Positions 1 through 11,548 of a DNA stretch of 64,000 nucleotides are shown one piece after another. The stretch is from Sipunculus nudus (lineage: Eukaryota > Annelida > Sipuncula > Golfingiida > Sipunculidae), in assembly GCA_026874595.1 (NCBI GenBank), contig CM049316.1, positions 51,533,676 through 51,597,675 of the forward strand, in the 5' to 3' direction. The translations under genes were made by a program, and so were the position numbers. The notes under the pieces were generated by a model. The model made no database searches, had not been told where the DNA came from, and saw nothing but the letters and a program-made list of their open reading frames with translations. The number at the start of each line of letters is the position of its first letter. Position 1 is the first letter of the stretch.

Positions 1-1555
1 TGATGTCAGTATTGCGTAATTGTTTTAAGTTATGGGCCCAAACATAATGCACTTTGTAAAAAATCAAGAAATATATTTACTCCCTTAACAAGGGGATTGC
101 TGAAGCTATAGATTTTTTGTCAGGGATGTAACATTATTTAATCAAGATTCAATTGAATACCCAAAATTAGATCTGAATTTTTCAAATTTTATAAGTTATT
201 AGTATAAATATAAAATTAGTACCTTAAATTTTGCCCAACTTTGACCATGGCACGTTTGTTTCCTGTGAGCACTATTGATATAATTTTCATATCATGCACA
301 CATAAGGATTTCAGCTTTATAGTTTAGAAAGCTGAAAGAAATTGGCCAAATATTGTAGCTTTTATTAATGTTTTTATGAGACCATGTCAGACCTTGGCTC
401 TCTCCAGCCCCTCTTGAGTCACCTGTATGTTGACCTTGTTGAACTTTCAGCAAATTATGCATGCTTGAGGGGAGGCATACTCTGGTTCAGCCAGGCAGCT
501 TATGGCCAGCCACAGTTGATCCAGGTGTCCAACCCAACTCATCTAGTAGTTTTAACCAACAACATAACAATAAACAATAAATTAATAAATTTTTATTGGT
601 TTTTAATAACAAATTAAAGAAAAATAGAAAAGGAATTTGTTAGTTTATAATAACAGGATATTAACTTGCAGTTACTGATGATATAAGAATCTTGTATCAA
701 TGGACAGAATGTCATGTATTCCAAATAACACCATGCAGTCACCTATGGTATTTTTCAGTTCAATTTTAATGATAAAAAATAAATCATATTATTCATTTCT
801 AATCATTAGGGATCATATGAAGGAAATTAATGATAGACAAAGATGCAGTTGATAATATTAATCTAGATTCCTGCTGTGTCTAGTGTGTACATTGTTGTGA
901 AATTGGTCAAAAATGAATATATTACATTTATTTTTTTAATATAAATAAAAGCCATAAAACCAGGTACTTATGATCATTATTTAAATGTGTGAATTTTGTA
1001 TATTCTGGATTCTCAACATCATTGTTTGGTGAAAACTGAATAAATACCAGACATGGTGCGAATACTTTGCAATTGAATTAAAATAAGAATATGAATATGT
1101 ATTACAGTATAAAATTTCTTGCATAAAGAAAGGGAATTCAGGTAAAAATGAAGTATATGATTATAAGTGCAAATACTTTCAAAATGTATTCATGAATGCT
1201 TTCATGAATATATTCTTTAATATTATTTTAATAATCATTTCAGTTCTATTTCTTTTTAAAAAATCATACAATTCTCTTATTATTTTTAATAAAAATTATA
1301 TTTGGGACAATATTTGTAATTTTTTTATATGGCCAAGTCAAAATCTGTGTGACAATAGTACTCCATTTGTTTATAAAATAAATGAAATCAATCCTCTTCC
1401 TTGTCTCCAAAGGTACTATTAAAATCATACATAAGCTAAACAACAACAACTCATTATACAGCTTATATTTATTACCACACAAAACCAGCATGTGCCTCAT
1501 TTCTAAATCATATTTTTTTATAACAGCTGAGCGCCGTGACCCATAGGTCCCTTGT
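1..1555 (+). repeat. 3' part of a long HINE/pearl-like repeat (family A)
   Basis: Non-coding, AT-rich. The opening 300 bases match the interiors of copies near 9650-9900, 11890-12070 and 39600-39900 (shared phrases include ATGGGCCCAAACATAATGCA and TTGCCCAACTTTGACCATGG). The copy ends at 1524-1555 with the family 3' terminus: CAGCTGAGCG, then an imperfect GACCCATAGGTC palindrome, then CCTTGTT. Its 5' end lies outside the window. Short open frames here are shadows. I infer that this lies in the GMPR intron upstream of the first visible exon. Confidence 0.75.
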
Positions 1556-1919
1556 TTAAAGAAAAAAATTTAAGGAATTTAATCCTAATATTCAAATGTG
1601 ATTAAATATTTGGATCTAATGTAAGTGCTAACTGACAAGATTTAAGAAGATATAAATACTTTGTAGCATTTTATTCATATCTCTACAAGTTGGTGGGGCC
1701 TTGGTGTGAATAACACTGTTAACTTAGTATTAAAATTAGGAATATTAGTCAAACTTTTTGGAATTAATTTTTAACTCATATGGCCACTTATTTAACTTTT
1801 GAAAACTTAATTACCTTCACACATTATTTGTTTATGAAATGTTACTTTTACATAACACTTACTGTAGGCCTATTTGTTCCCTTGGTGCATCACTAAATTG
1901 TTTAGCTCATGTCCATTAT

Positions 1920-2961
1920 AGTGTTGGGATGATATGGGTTTTTGATATCATGATAATTATTCAAATTTAATCGCGATATACCGTGATATCGCGATATTTT
2001 TAATTATCTATAATGGCATAAATAAGCCATCAATAATGATATTTATAACAACCACCTTTAAAGTCTTGACTTTATACAGGGGTTTAAGTATTAAGCTGTG
2101 TTTTTATTCATCCGTAAATCTCGTACGTCTCGTACACAAAAAATCGGATCCCTCTTTTTATGATTAACTGTTTCCATTTGTACGTTTAACATGCTCTGCA
2201 TGCGTATCCGCAAAAACGGACAGCATCAAAACAGATCGGTGAGGGATTCATCCGTTTTGCGGATGGCAAAAATGCCTACATTTCCCAACAGTGCCCCGGC
2301 ACCAGGTGTGATGAGACATATTGACTTTCTTCCTACCTGTCGTCCTTGCAGTTTCGAAAGAGGCACGTGAAAGGGTGTCTGCAAGGAAAACGTATGTACT
2401 TATGGAAACAGTTTTGACGGACTGCACACCAGGGAGCGTACGTCTTTTGCGGATACAATTTTTACGGATACATGGAAACACAGCTTTCATGTCATTTATA
2501 CCTATTGTGCCAGTACCACAGAATGACTCATTATGTGATGTAAGTTGCATGAAGGTCCTGCAGGTGTGCAAGCTTGAGGCGCGGGAAGTCCTGCCCCCAT
2601 TGTCGAATCACGCTTGTCAGAACTTTCCATCAGTTTCCTATAGCTACATAAAAGCCGGAGAATCCCATCAAATTTTCGGAGAGCGTGTTATACCAATCAT
2701 GGCTAAATATACCATCCCAATTTTATATGGCAAAATATGCAACCTGTATGGAATGTTCAATTCAGTTGTGACACTTTTATGTTGACATTTTCGTTCTATG
2801 CAATAAAAGCATAAATATGTGTATTTATTGCTCTTTCATTATAATGTTATTTTCTCCTGGAATTCTCAAGCTTATGTCCTCTCTGATTCATCCTGCTACT
2901 TCCGGACATTTCTAATATTTTCCAAAATTCAGCTGAGCGATGTGACCCATGGGTCCCTTGT
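1920..2961 (+). mobile_element. Nested insertion with the superfamily 3' terminus, no target duplication
   Basis: Removing 1920-2961 restores CCATTAT|TCTATAATT, as seen uninterrupted at about 41987-42000. The inserted piece starts AGTGTTGGGATGATATGG and ends GACCCATGGGTCCCTTGT. Its 5' end differs from the TAGCTCAGCTGAC type, so it may be a different subfamily or a composite. It includes a stretch of near-palindromic CGCGATAT motifs at about 1970-2000. No open frame of note. Confidence 0.6.
2095..2484. mobile_element. Small MITE with ~24-bp imperfect terminal inverted repeats
   Basis: The left end GCTGTGTTTTTATTCATCCG and the right end, read inward, GCTGTGTTTCCATGTATCCG match at about 17 of 20 positions, and both continue into TAAA. 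It is about 390 bp, rich in CCGTTTTGCGGAT-type motifs, and has no transposase. I could not identify a clear target duplication, so the superfamily is undetermined. Confidence 0.5.
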
Positions 2962-3921
2962 TCTATAATTTCCAGGGTTTCGTATGTTCTCAAGGGATAT
3001 ATTTACATGCATATTACAGTCTCTTTGTTGAATTACTGAAACTTTTACAAATATATGTTTGTGATCATGACAGGCTCCTGCATCTGTCATGTAGTCTATA
3101 AAAATGCACAGTCAATAGAACCACTAGAATTTTATACTAATATTCTAAGAATCAATATCACTGGTCCCTTGTTTGGTTATCTGTGGTCCTACTCTGACAG
3201 CCCAACCATTGCTGCACATTCTAGCTATGATGGTCCTGAGTGTTCTACCGTTGTTGGTCATTCCTGTGACCACCCTGGTTTTCTCTTAAGCATAAGTCAC
3301 ATACATCACCCAACACTTTTATAACAGGTCTACAACAGAAAATTAGGGAAATTTTTGTCTTTTTTAATGAGACCATTGTAGGGATCTAAAATGACTCTCA
3401 TTGGAAGAGCGTACAATTAGACTTAGACAGACCTGACCAATTTTCCAATGACCGTCATACAACATATATTATATATGTGAACACTTCCACAAAATTATCA
3501 GATAAAACTCCCCAAACCTACAACGGTTTCATCCGTCAAAGCCTTGCTGTAATTGTATGACAGTTAAATTATAGGTTGTTTGTGACTTTGGCTTTTGTTG
3601 AAATACTGAAATTTAACAAATATATGTATGTGATAATATGAGGCTCCTGCATCTTTCATGTAGTTCATAAAAGTGCACTGTCAAGACAACCACTAGGTTT
3701 TTATACAAATATTCTCAGAATCAATTTCAGCTGAGTGCCATGACCCATAGGTCCCTTGTTTGAATGTTGAGGTCAAGAGGTCAGTTGTGCAGTTTAGATA
3801 TATACATGTATATGTTCATTTTAGAAGCATGACTTTGCAGATAGTGAATTCATAGCCAATTGGCTCAGATAGCCAGTTTGAAAAGAGAAATATGTTTCAA
3901 TCATATATTATCCCTAAATAG

Positions 3922-4041
3922 GTGGATCTTGAGAGGACATATACCTTCCGTAACTCCAAAAGAACATACACAGGTGTCCCAATCATGGCCGCCAACATGG
4001 ACACCACTGGAACTTTTGAAATAGCCAAAGCATTTGCAAAG
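3922..4041 (+). CDS. GMPR: GMP reductase, internal coding exon (N-terminal barrel region)
   Basis: This 120-nt exon encodes 40 residues starting [13 protein letters not shown], with [19 protein letters not shown] further on. The NMDT-GTFE segment is characteristic of GMP reductase, the NADPH enzyme that converts GMP to IMP in cytosolic purine salvage. It aligns to roughly residues 30-69 of the human protein. The acceptor is CTAAATAG|GTG: an in-frame TAG sits at the AG, so the frame cannot extend upstream. The donor is CAAAG|GTATGTG. Both boundaries are phase 0. The related IMP dehydrogenase fits less well because it lacks the FRNSK and TGTFEIAK context. The first coding exon lies upstream, not in this window or not recognised. 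The reading frame is intact, with no sign of decay. Confidence 0.92.
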
Positions 4042-4351
4042 GTATGTGAGCCTTAAGCTAAGATTCCTTTTGTATGGAATGCGTAATGTGGAATGTGTGT
4101 TGCAAAATTTCATATGTAGGCCTATTGGTACGCAGCATACATGTTTTCTATGTGTTGCTCCTGGATATCATGTGGAACCAGCAAAAATTGCTACATGTAG
4201 TGATTCATTTTGTGGGACACACATTCCACATGCCAGATCTGCACACAAGGAACTTCAACTCATTAATTTAGTCAATAGCAATTTTGTCTGCATCTCGCAG
4301 TCTGCAAGACGCATTCTGCATTTGGTTCATAAGGAATCTTAGTTTTAGCCT
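4042..4351 (+). other. Intron start, no feature seen
   Basis: This is intronic sequence directly after the splice donor. The open frames across it continue from exon sequence out of frame and show no domain. There is no recognisable repeat terminus until the degenerate element copy that starts near 4352. Confidence 0.5.
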
Positions 4352-5229
4352 TTTTAACTTGTCTGACTGAGCAAAAGTGTCATCTTTGTCCTTTGTAAAC
4401 CATCTGTCTGTTAACATGTTTGATCTAGAATCTTATAACTTCACTGCCAGAGATGTTCTAGGGAAATTAGGTTGTGGCAATGTATTTTCTCTTAATTATT
4501 GTACCTGTCTTTGCACCCAAGAATAATTAAAAATTTGATAAAAAAGCTCCAGTATCTGAATAACTATTAAGCATTGATTGCCATGATTCTTGCCATGCAT
4601 GTTGATCTTGAACGATTCATCGGCTTCTGAAGACAGGTGGCACTTGTTTTGAGCTCCGTTGACTGAAAGTCATCTGAGCTATAGCGATCACCCTTTGTCC
4701 ATTGTCCATCTGTCTTTCTGTCTCACTGTCTGTCTGTCTGTTTACAGGGCACAAAACGTAACCCCTGGACCAAGAATCTTTTAACTTGACATCCAGGGAG
4801 GTCCATGGAAAATCTTTTTAACCTGAAATTAGGTATCTGTTACCCATATCCTCCGAGCTAGGTGGCTCGAAAGTACCCCCAGAATAATTAACAAGTGACC
4901 CATGGGTCATGACGCTCAGCTGACTGGGAAGAGATTCACAAAAAGAAATTTTATCATCAGAATGGTAGATTCCCATTCAACTGAAGCATCAAACAGATTA
5001 ACCAACAGGCCAAGATTTAGTCTGTATTTATATATCTGAAAAATAGAGAAAAAATGTGTAAACTTTAAAAACTAGAATACGGGTAGCCGACAAGTGACTA
5101 CGTGTATCTGCCAAAATCAGAGTGAAGTGAGGCATGGATTGAGTGGCAAGGGGAAACAGAGTGAGGTATGTTGCATATTAGCATGGATGTCTGCAGCCTA
5201 ATGTGTATGTAGGTTGTGCAACCTACCAC

Positions 5230-6490
5230 AAATCCAGAAAGCTGTCCAAGTTGTATACATATGCAAAATTTTAGGCAGAAAAGTCAAACCACTACATGGA
5301 TATGAGTGATTTTAGCCCACGGCAGACAAACAGACAGACGCTGTGCAAAAATGGTTGCAGTTTTGTGTATGATAAAGACCTATGTGAGATCTAAACACAA
5401 GCACAATTTTGGCCCAATCGGTCAAATGGTTCCTGAGATATTAGCTTGGATGTGTGCAGCGTTAACTAGAATGTAGGTGGCGCCACCTGTCATAAAATCA
5501 AGAAAGCTATCCAGGATGTATAAACCTGCAAAATTTTAGGCAGTTATGTCAAACCACTACAGAGAAATGAGTGATTTTAGGCCACGGCAGACCAACAGAC
5601 AGACGCTGTGCAAAATGTGCAAAAATGGTTGCAGGTGGCCCCTCCAGTTTTGTGTATGATAAAGACCTATGTGAGATCTATACACATGCAAAATTTTGGC
5701 CCAATCGTTCAAACGGTTCCCGAGATATGAGCTTGGATGTCTGCAGCATAAACTAGAATAAAGGTGGCGCCACCTGTCATAAAATCAAGAAAGCTATCCA
5801 GGATGTATAAAACTGCAAAATTTTAGGCAGATATGTCAAACCACTGCCAAGATGTGAGTGACTTTATTGCACGGCAGACAAACAGACAGACGCTGTGCAA
5901 AAATGGTTGCAGGTGGTGCCACCAGTTTTGTGTATGATAAAGAGCTATGTTAGATCTATACACATGCAAAATTTTGGCCCGATCGGTCAAACGGTTCCCG
6001 AGATATGAGCTTGGATGTCATCAGCGTGAACGTGAATGTAGGTGGTGCCACCTGTCATAAAATCAAGAAAGCTATCCAGGATGTATAAAACTGCAAAATT
6101 TTAGGCAGATATATCAAACCACTGCCGAGATATGAGTGACATTATTGCACGGCAGACAAACAGACAGACGCTGTGCAAAAATGGTTGCAGGTGGCGCCTT
6201 CAGTTTAGCTTATGATAAAGAGCTATGTTAGATCTATATACATGCAATATTTTGGCCCGATCGGTCAAACGGTTCCCGAAATATGAGCTTGGATGTCATC
6301 AGCGTGATTGAGAATGTAGGTGGCGCCACCTGTCATAAAATCAAGAAAGCTATCCAGGATGTATAGGCATGCCAAATTTCAGGTGAATTAGTCAATTCAC
6401 TGCAGAGATATGAGTGATTTAAACCAAAGGCAGATGAACAGATGGACACTGTGCAAACATGGTTACAGGTGGCGCCACCATTTTTTGTGT
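5230..6490 (-). repeat. ~280-bp tandem repeat core of the nested family-C segment
   Basis: The phrase GAAAGCT(A/G)TCCA recurs at about 5237, 5502, 5788, 6065 and 6343 (spacing 265-286). Each unit holds ATGGTTGCAGGTGG, a CCCGAGATATGAGCTTGG segment, and the palindrome GGTGGCGCCACC or a decayed version. Read on the minus strand it matches 26540-27640 and 47950-49930. Confidence 0.8.
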
Positions 6491-6654
6491 ATGTTATAGA
6501 GCTATCCAAGGGCTACATTAGTATAAATTTTATTTCCTGATCAGTCAAACGGTTCCCGAGATATGAGCTTGGAAAGCTGATAAAATCAAGTCCCAGAGGA
6601 GCTCTCTGGAAACGAACGCAGCAACGGCGGAGGAACCCGGGTACAAAAATACAG

Positions 6655-8600
6655 GTGGCTCCACCAGTCTGCAGAAACTAATAAAAACACTTACAAACAT
6701 CAATATCCATGCAAAGAATCATGGTGATCTCCCCATTAGTTGTTCAGATACTTCAGCTTTTGTATCAAATTGTCCATTATTCTGAGGGATACTTCGGAGT
6801 CCTATAGCTTGAAGGATATGGGTAACAGAGACCTAATTTTAAGTTTCCACAGGCACTTTTCATGGGCCTTCTTGCATGACAAGAATGAAGATTCTAGGTC
6901 CAGTTGTTGCGATTTGTACCCTGTTGACAGATAACCACATCTTTAAAGGTATTAAAAAAAGAGAAAAAAAATCGTAAAAATTTGAAAAAAATAGAGGTGG
7001 CGCACCCAGTCTGCAGAAACTGATGGAACAGGTCATGATCAATATGTATGCCGAAAATCATGACCATCAGTGTTGTAGTTATTGAGATACTGCAGTTTTT
7101 GTATCAAATTTTCATGGGTCTCCCTGTGTGTCAAGAATGAAGATTCTAGGTCCAGTTTTAATGATTTGTGCCCTGTTAACAGATGTTCATAACTTTAAAG
7201 GTCTCAAAAATAGAGAAAAAATTCGTAAAAAAACCCGAACAAATACAGGTGGTGCCACACTGATGAAACACTCCATGATCAATATCCATGAAAACAATTA
7301 TGGTGATCTCTGAATTAGTTGTTCAGATACTTCAGCTTTTGTATCAAATTTTCCATTATTCTGAGCTGTACTTTGGAGTGCCATAGCTCAAAGGATATGG
7401 GTAACAGAGACCTAATTTCAGGTGTCCATGGAGACTTATCATGGGTCTCCCTGTGTGTCAACAATGAAGATTCTAGGTCCAGTCCTTACGATTTGTACCC
7501 TGTTGACAGATAACTACATCCTGAAAGGTCTCGAAAATAGAGAAAAAAAAATTGTGAAAATTTGAAAAAATACAGGTGGCACAACCAGTCTGCAGGTACT
7601 GATGAAACACCTCTTGATCAATATGTATGCCAAAAATCATGACCATCAGTGTTGTAGTTATTGAGATGTTGCAGTTTGTTTTTATCAAATTTTCCATTAT
7701 TCTGGGGGGTTATTGGGAGAATCCCCCTTAGCTCAAAGGATATGGGTAACAGAGACCTTATTTCAGGTTTCCATGTAGACTTTTTATGGACCTCTCAGTG
7801 TGTCAAGAATGAAGATTCTAGGTCCAGTCTTTATGATTTGTGCCCTGTTAACAGCTGTTCACATTTTTAAATTCGTAAAAAATCGAAAAATTCAGGTGGC
7901 GCCACCAGTCTGCAGGAAGTGATGGAACATCTCATGATCAATACGTATGCCAAAAATCATGACCATCAGTCAAGTAGTTAATGAGACATTGAAGTTTTTG
8001 TATGAAATTTTTGACTTTTCTGGGGGGTACTTTGGGGCCCCATAGCTCGAAGGATATGGGTAACAGAGATCTAATTTATGGTTTCCACGGAGACTTTTAA
8101 TAGGTTTCTCAGTGTGTCGAGAATGAAGATTCTAGGTCCAGCGGTTACGATTTGTGCCACGTTAACAGATGACAGCATCTTTAAACGTCTCAAAAATAGA
8201 GGAAAAAATTGTAAAAAAATTGAAAAATACAGGTGGCGCCACCAGTCTGCAGGAACTTATGGAACATCTCATGATCAATATGTATGCCAAAAATCATGAC
8301 CATCAGTGTTGTAGTTATTGAGATATTGAAGTTTTTGTATGAAATTTTTTACTATTCTGGGGGGTACTTTGGGGCCCCATAGCTCGAAGGATATGGGTAA
8401 CAGAGACCTAATTTCTAGTTTCCAAGGAGATTTTTCATGGACCTCTCAGTGTATGAAGAATTAAGATTCTAGGTCTAGGCTTTACGGTTTGTGCCATGTT
8501 AACAGATGTTCACATTTTAAAGGTCTCAAAAATAGAGAAAAAAATTTGTAAAAAATCAAAAAATACAGGTGGCGCCACCAGTCTGCAGGAAGTGATGGAA
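6655..8600 (-). repeat. ~330-bp tandem repeat core of the 4-kb element
   Basis: CCACCAGTCTGCAG or a variant recurs at about 6660, 7000, 7250, 7580, 7900, 8235 and 8575. Each unit includes GATCAATATGTATGCC, AGATTCTAGGTCCAG and a run of AAAAATAGAGAAAAAA. Short open frames that repeat MGNRDLISGF in translation come from this non-coding unit and are not a gene. Confidence 0.8.
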
Positions 8601-9000
8601 CATCTCATGATCAATATGTATGCCAAAAATCATGACCATCAGTCAAGTAGTTAATGAGATATTGAAGTTTTTGTATGAAATTTTTGACTTTTCTGGGAGG
8701 TACTTTGGGGCCCCATAGCTTGAAGGATATGGATAACAGAGACCTAATTTCTGGTTTCCAAGGAGATATTTCACGGACCTCTCAGAATCCCAAGTTACAA
8801 GGTTCTAGGTTCAGCGGTTACGATTTGTGCCTGGTTAACGGACGGACAGACGGACAGACGGACGACGGACAAAGAGTGATCGCTATAGCTCAGATGACTT
8901 TCAGTCAGCTGAGCTAAAAATTGATTCAAAAGCTCGAGTATCTGAATAACTAATGCATTGATCGCCATGATTCTTTGCATGCATATTCATCATGGAGTGT

Positions 9001-9279
9001 TTTTAGCTGAGCTGACTGTAAGTCAACTGAGGTATAGGAATGGCGCTTTGTCCTCTGTCCATCTGGCCGTCCAGCTGGTTGTCAGTTAGCAGGGCACAAA
9101 TTGTAAACGCTTGCTGTAGAAGCCTGTTTCTAAATATCTAGGGAGGTCCAAAAAAAGTCTCCTTGGAAACCTGAAATTAGGTCACTGCATCCTATATCCT
9201 CTGAGCTATGGGGCTTGTAAGTACCCCCAGAATAATAAAAAATTTGATACAAAACCTCTTATATCTATTTTTCACATTT
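9001..9279 (+). repeat. Truncated 5' fragment of family B
   Basis: Starts TTTTAGCTGAGCTGACTGTA, the 5' hairpin of the family, followed by a GTCC-rich tract, GCAGGGCACAAATTGTAA and a CCCCCAGAATAATAAAAAATT motif. It is cut off by the next 5' terminus at about 9281. Confidence 0.65.
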
Positions 9280-11276
9280 TTAGCTCAGCTGACTATCAGT
9301 CATCTGAGTTATAGTCATGGTCCATTGCCTGTCATAAATCCATCTGTCTGTCTGTCCGTCCATCTGTCCGTCCATTAGACTGGCACGTTTTGAAATCATT
9401 AGACCTACAAATCCAAAATTCGGCATACTGTTAGATGTCCCAAAGATCTCCTACCAAATCGAAAACTGGGTCAATGTGACTTAGTTCCATACGAAAAATA
9501 AAGGAAAAACCTCAAATTTCCTTTAAAAACCTATTATCACACTTCAGGAATGCCTTATATGAAAACCACTTACCTGTTTTTCTTAATATCTACCCGAAGT
9601 ATACTCCTGTATATTTCCTATATACATGCCAGAAATTAAGTCCGTTGAGTGTAATTTCTTAAAGTTATGGGCCCGAACATAATGGACTTTTTAAAAAATC
9701 AGAAAAAAATAATAACTCACTTAACATGAAAATTTTTGAGACCTTTTTTTCCAAGTATATAACTTTGTTTAAATAAGATTCAATTGTATACTAAAAATTA
9801 GATCTGAATTTTGTAAATTTTTTTAAGTTATTAGCATAAAAATAAATCACTACCTTAAATTTTTCCCAACTTTGACCATGGGACATTTTTTCCAGTGAAG
9901 AGTGTTGATTTAGTTTTCACAGCATGTAAACGTAATTATATAATTTGTTTTAATCTGAAATTTGAATATAAAAGCTTGAAAATTAGGCCAGTTATTTTTT
10001 TCTTGAGGTTCTATTATGGTTACTTGCTTTTGTCCAGATTCAGGCAGCCCACTACTGGTCACTGGAAGTCAGCTAGCCAGGGTTCCTGATTTGTTACAGT
10101 CACTGGGGGAGATCCTGCTGTGACAGGTGTACAGTTATTCTCATATCACTCCCCCCCGCCCCCCCAACCCCCCCCCCCCCCCACCCTCCCTATCAAGTGT
10201 TATGCAGTAATTGATATTGTTTGCACTGTATTTCCTCAATTGTAATACTGTTTCCGACCCAATATACAAAACTTTCCTTGAAAAGAAATTCAAGGAGTAA
10301 TCAAGAAGATGCCATATTGTGTAAATGTAGCCTTTTTTAAAGAAATCAATCATCTTTTAAATGATTTTAACAGATATAATTGAACCCATCAGTATGCTTA
10401 AATTTATAAATTATGAAGCACATTATGGATGAATAAAGACACAATTAAAAATTGTGAAATCTAAATCAGATATTATTTTTAGATATTTATTGTTTTGCAG
10501 ATTTGAAAGATTTTTTTGTGTGGAAAAAAATAGATATTCATGTGTATGCATGATGTGGTATATATCTGACAAGATTGAGATTTATGATGATGCAATTTAG
10601 AATTATGGATCAACTTTTATATTTGTATAAATATGTTATATTGGAAATGTATAGAAATACAACTTAAAATAAAAAAAAATTGATGTGATAATGAAGATCT
10701 GATACAAACATTTGTTCATTATTTTCCTGCCTCAGCAGAATTGGAGATCAGACTTAGTTTGTCTTGTATGTATATGTAGAAGTGTAGTTATTCCTACCAT
10801 CCATGTAACTCCTATCATTCCACCATCCCCCCCCCCCCCCCCCTACACACACCACCACCACACCACCACCAAGTCCTTGCATCTTGGGGACTGGGGACAT
10901 AAGTTATATTTCAACTGTATACATTTGATAAAATAAAAAATACATAGATTTAATAATATATATTATAAGAAAAATGACCCGATTGAACAAATGTGTAAAC
11001 TTCGAACTGTCAACTATTTATCAAAAAGCCGACCAATGATCATGTTAATAATATACATCTTATGTATAAAATGCTTCAATTTTCACATTAGGAAATGCAT
11101 GGTTTAGTCACAAAATATTATTTGCAACAATTTCTTACGCATCAGTGCAAAACCATCATGTAAACCATGGCCTATATAACCTTATCCTCTCAGACTTTAA
11201 CTCCATTTGATATAATTTTAGATTTTTACCTTCAAGATCAACTTCAGCTGATCACAGTGACCCATGGGTCCTTTGT
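9280..11276 (+). mobile_element. Family A element, apparently full length
   Basis: Begins TTAGCTCAGCTGACTATCAG, has a CTGTCTGTCCGTCCATC microsatellite at 9348-9380, then the family A body (CCAAAATTCGGCATA, AAAACCTATTATCACACTTC, CATGCCAGAAATTAAG). It ends at 11245-11276 with CAGCTGATCACAGTGACC and GACCCATGGGTC. It holds two long poly-C stretches (10148-10190 and 10826-10843). No coding capacity. Confidence 0.6.
10148..10190 (+). repeat. Poly-C tract, G-quadruplex-prone on the minus strand
   Basis: Four or more C runs of 7-16 bases are separated by one or two other bases. Similar tracts occur at 10826, 12596, 17481, 17825, 29628, 29821 and 41360, several of them at matching places in related family A copies. 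Confidence 0.8.
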
Positions 11277-11548
11277 TACGAATAATTTTCAGATATTTTT
11301 TTACAATAAAATGACTACAATCATGTCAGTTTCTGAGCTGTGATTTCATCTATTGTCCCAAAACATGGTGTGTTTATTGATCACAAGTGGATGCCCTTTA
11401 GTTGTCACCCTGTCTGTCCATCTGTCTGTCTGTCCATCAGTTCATCCACACAAATTTGTTTTCATATGATATCTCCAGATTAGATTGACATATGGATTTC
11501 AAACTTGACTTACCTTTGCCCACCACTAAAACAAGAACCTGTATGATT
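11277..11548 (+). repeat. Repeat fragment with CTGTCTGTCCATC microsatellite
   Basis: Matches 14150-14400 inside the element at 13757-15820, including ATGACTACAATCATGTCAGT and GTGTTTATTGATCACAAGTG. It has a GTCT/GTCC tetranucleotide run at 11409-11440. It is an isolated piece with no termini of its own. Confidence 0.6.

Larger units (their letters stand above)
1557..3760 (+). repeat. Second family member, split by a nested insertion
   Basis: Bases 1557-1919 match 41583-41990 closely, and the match resumes at 2962 (TCTATAATTTCCAG, against TCTATAATTTTCAG at about 41993). Bases 1920-2961 are therefore an insertion. The host copy ends at 3728-3760 with CAGCTGAGTGCCATGACC and the near-palindrome GACCCATAGGTC. 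A segment of about 137 bp is present twice (3029-3165 and 3590-3727), a partial internal tandem duplication. No coding content. Confidence 0.65.
4891..8916 (-). mobile_element. 4.0-kb composite HINE/pearl-like element, copy 1
   Basis: Read on the minus strand it starts TAGCTCAGCTGACTGAAAGT and ends CGTCATGACCCATGGGTCACTTGT. From its 5' end come: an imperfect hairpin (AGCTCAGCTGACT / AGTCATCTGAGCT), a GTCC/GTCT microsatellite at 8835-8875, about seven tandem units of roughly 330 bp (6655-8600), a nested family-C segment with its own ~280-bp tandem core (about 5072-6640), and the 3' palindrome GACCCATGGGTC, 6 nt from the end. No protein is encoded, so it is non-autonomous. The opposite-oriented copy at 24068-27946 is near-identical. 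The helicase-type mechanism is inferred from architecture and the lack of target duplication. Confidence 0.75.
4352..9000 (+). repeat. Degenerate element copies of family B, host of the 4-kb insertion
   Basis: Two consecutive decayed B-type units occupy 4352-4890. The second begins at about 4651 with GAGCTCCGTTGACTGAAAGT, the damaged 5' hairpin of the family, and is followed by a (GTCT)n tract at 4713-4741. The sequence breaks off at CCCAGAATAATTA (4890) and continues at 8917 with AAAATTGATTC. The uninterrupted homologue at 4519-4545 reads AGAATAATTAAAAATTTGAT. Bases 4891-8916 are thus a later insertion. Confidence 0.65.

Noticed and set aside
2321-2785. 154-codon open frame as a gene
   Set aside because: It crosses the right end of the MITE at 2095-2484 and repeat sequence, has no domain, and overlaps an equally long frame on the other strand.
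4042-4342. Extension of the first exon through the 102-codon frame
   Set aside because: The frame is different from the GMPR frame, and the protein continues without a gap at 50853.
6740-8917. Family of small proteins with repeated MGNRDLISGF-type motifs
   Set aside because: The frames are translations of the ~330-bp non-coding tandem unit. They recur with each unit, lack consistent starts and stops, and appear inverted in the second element copy.
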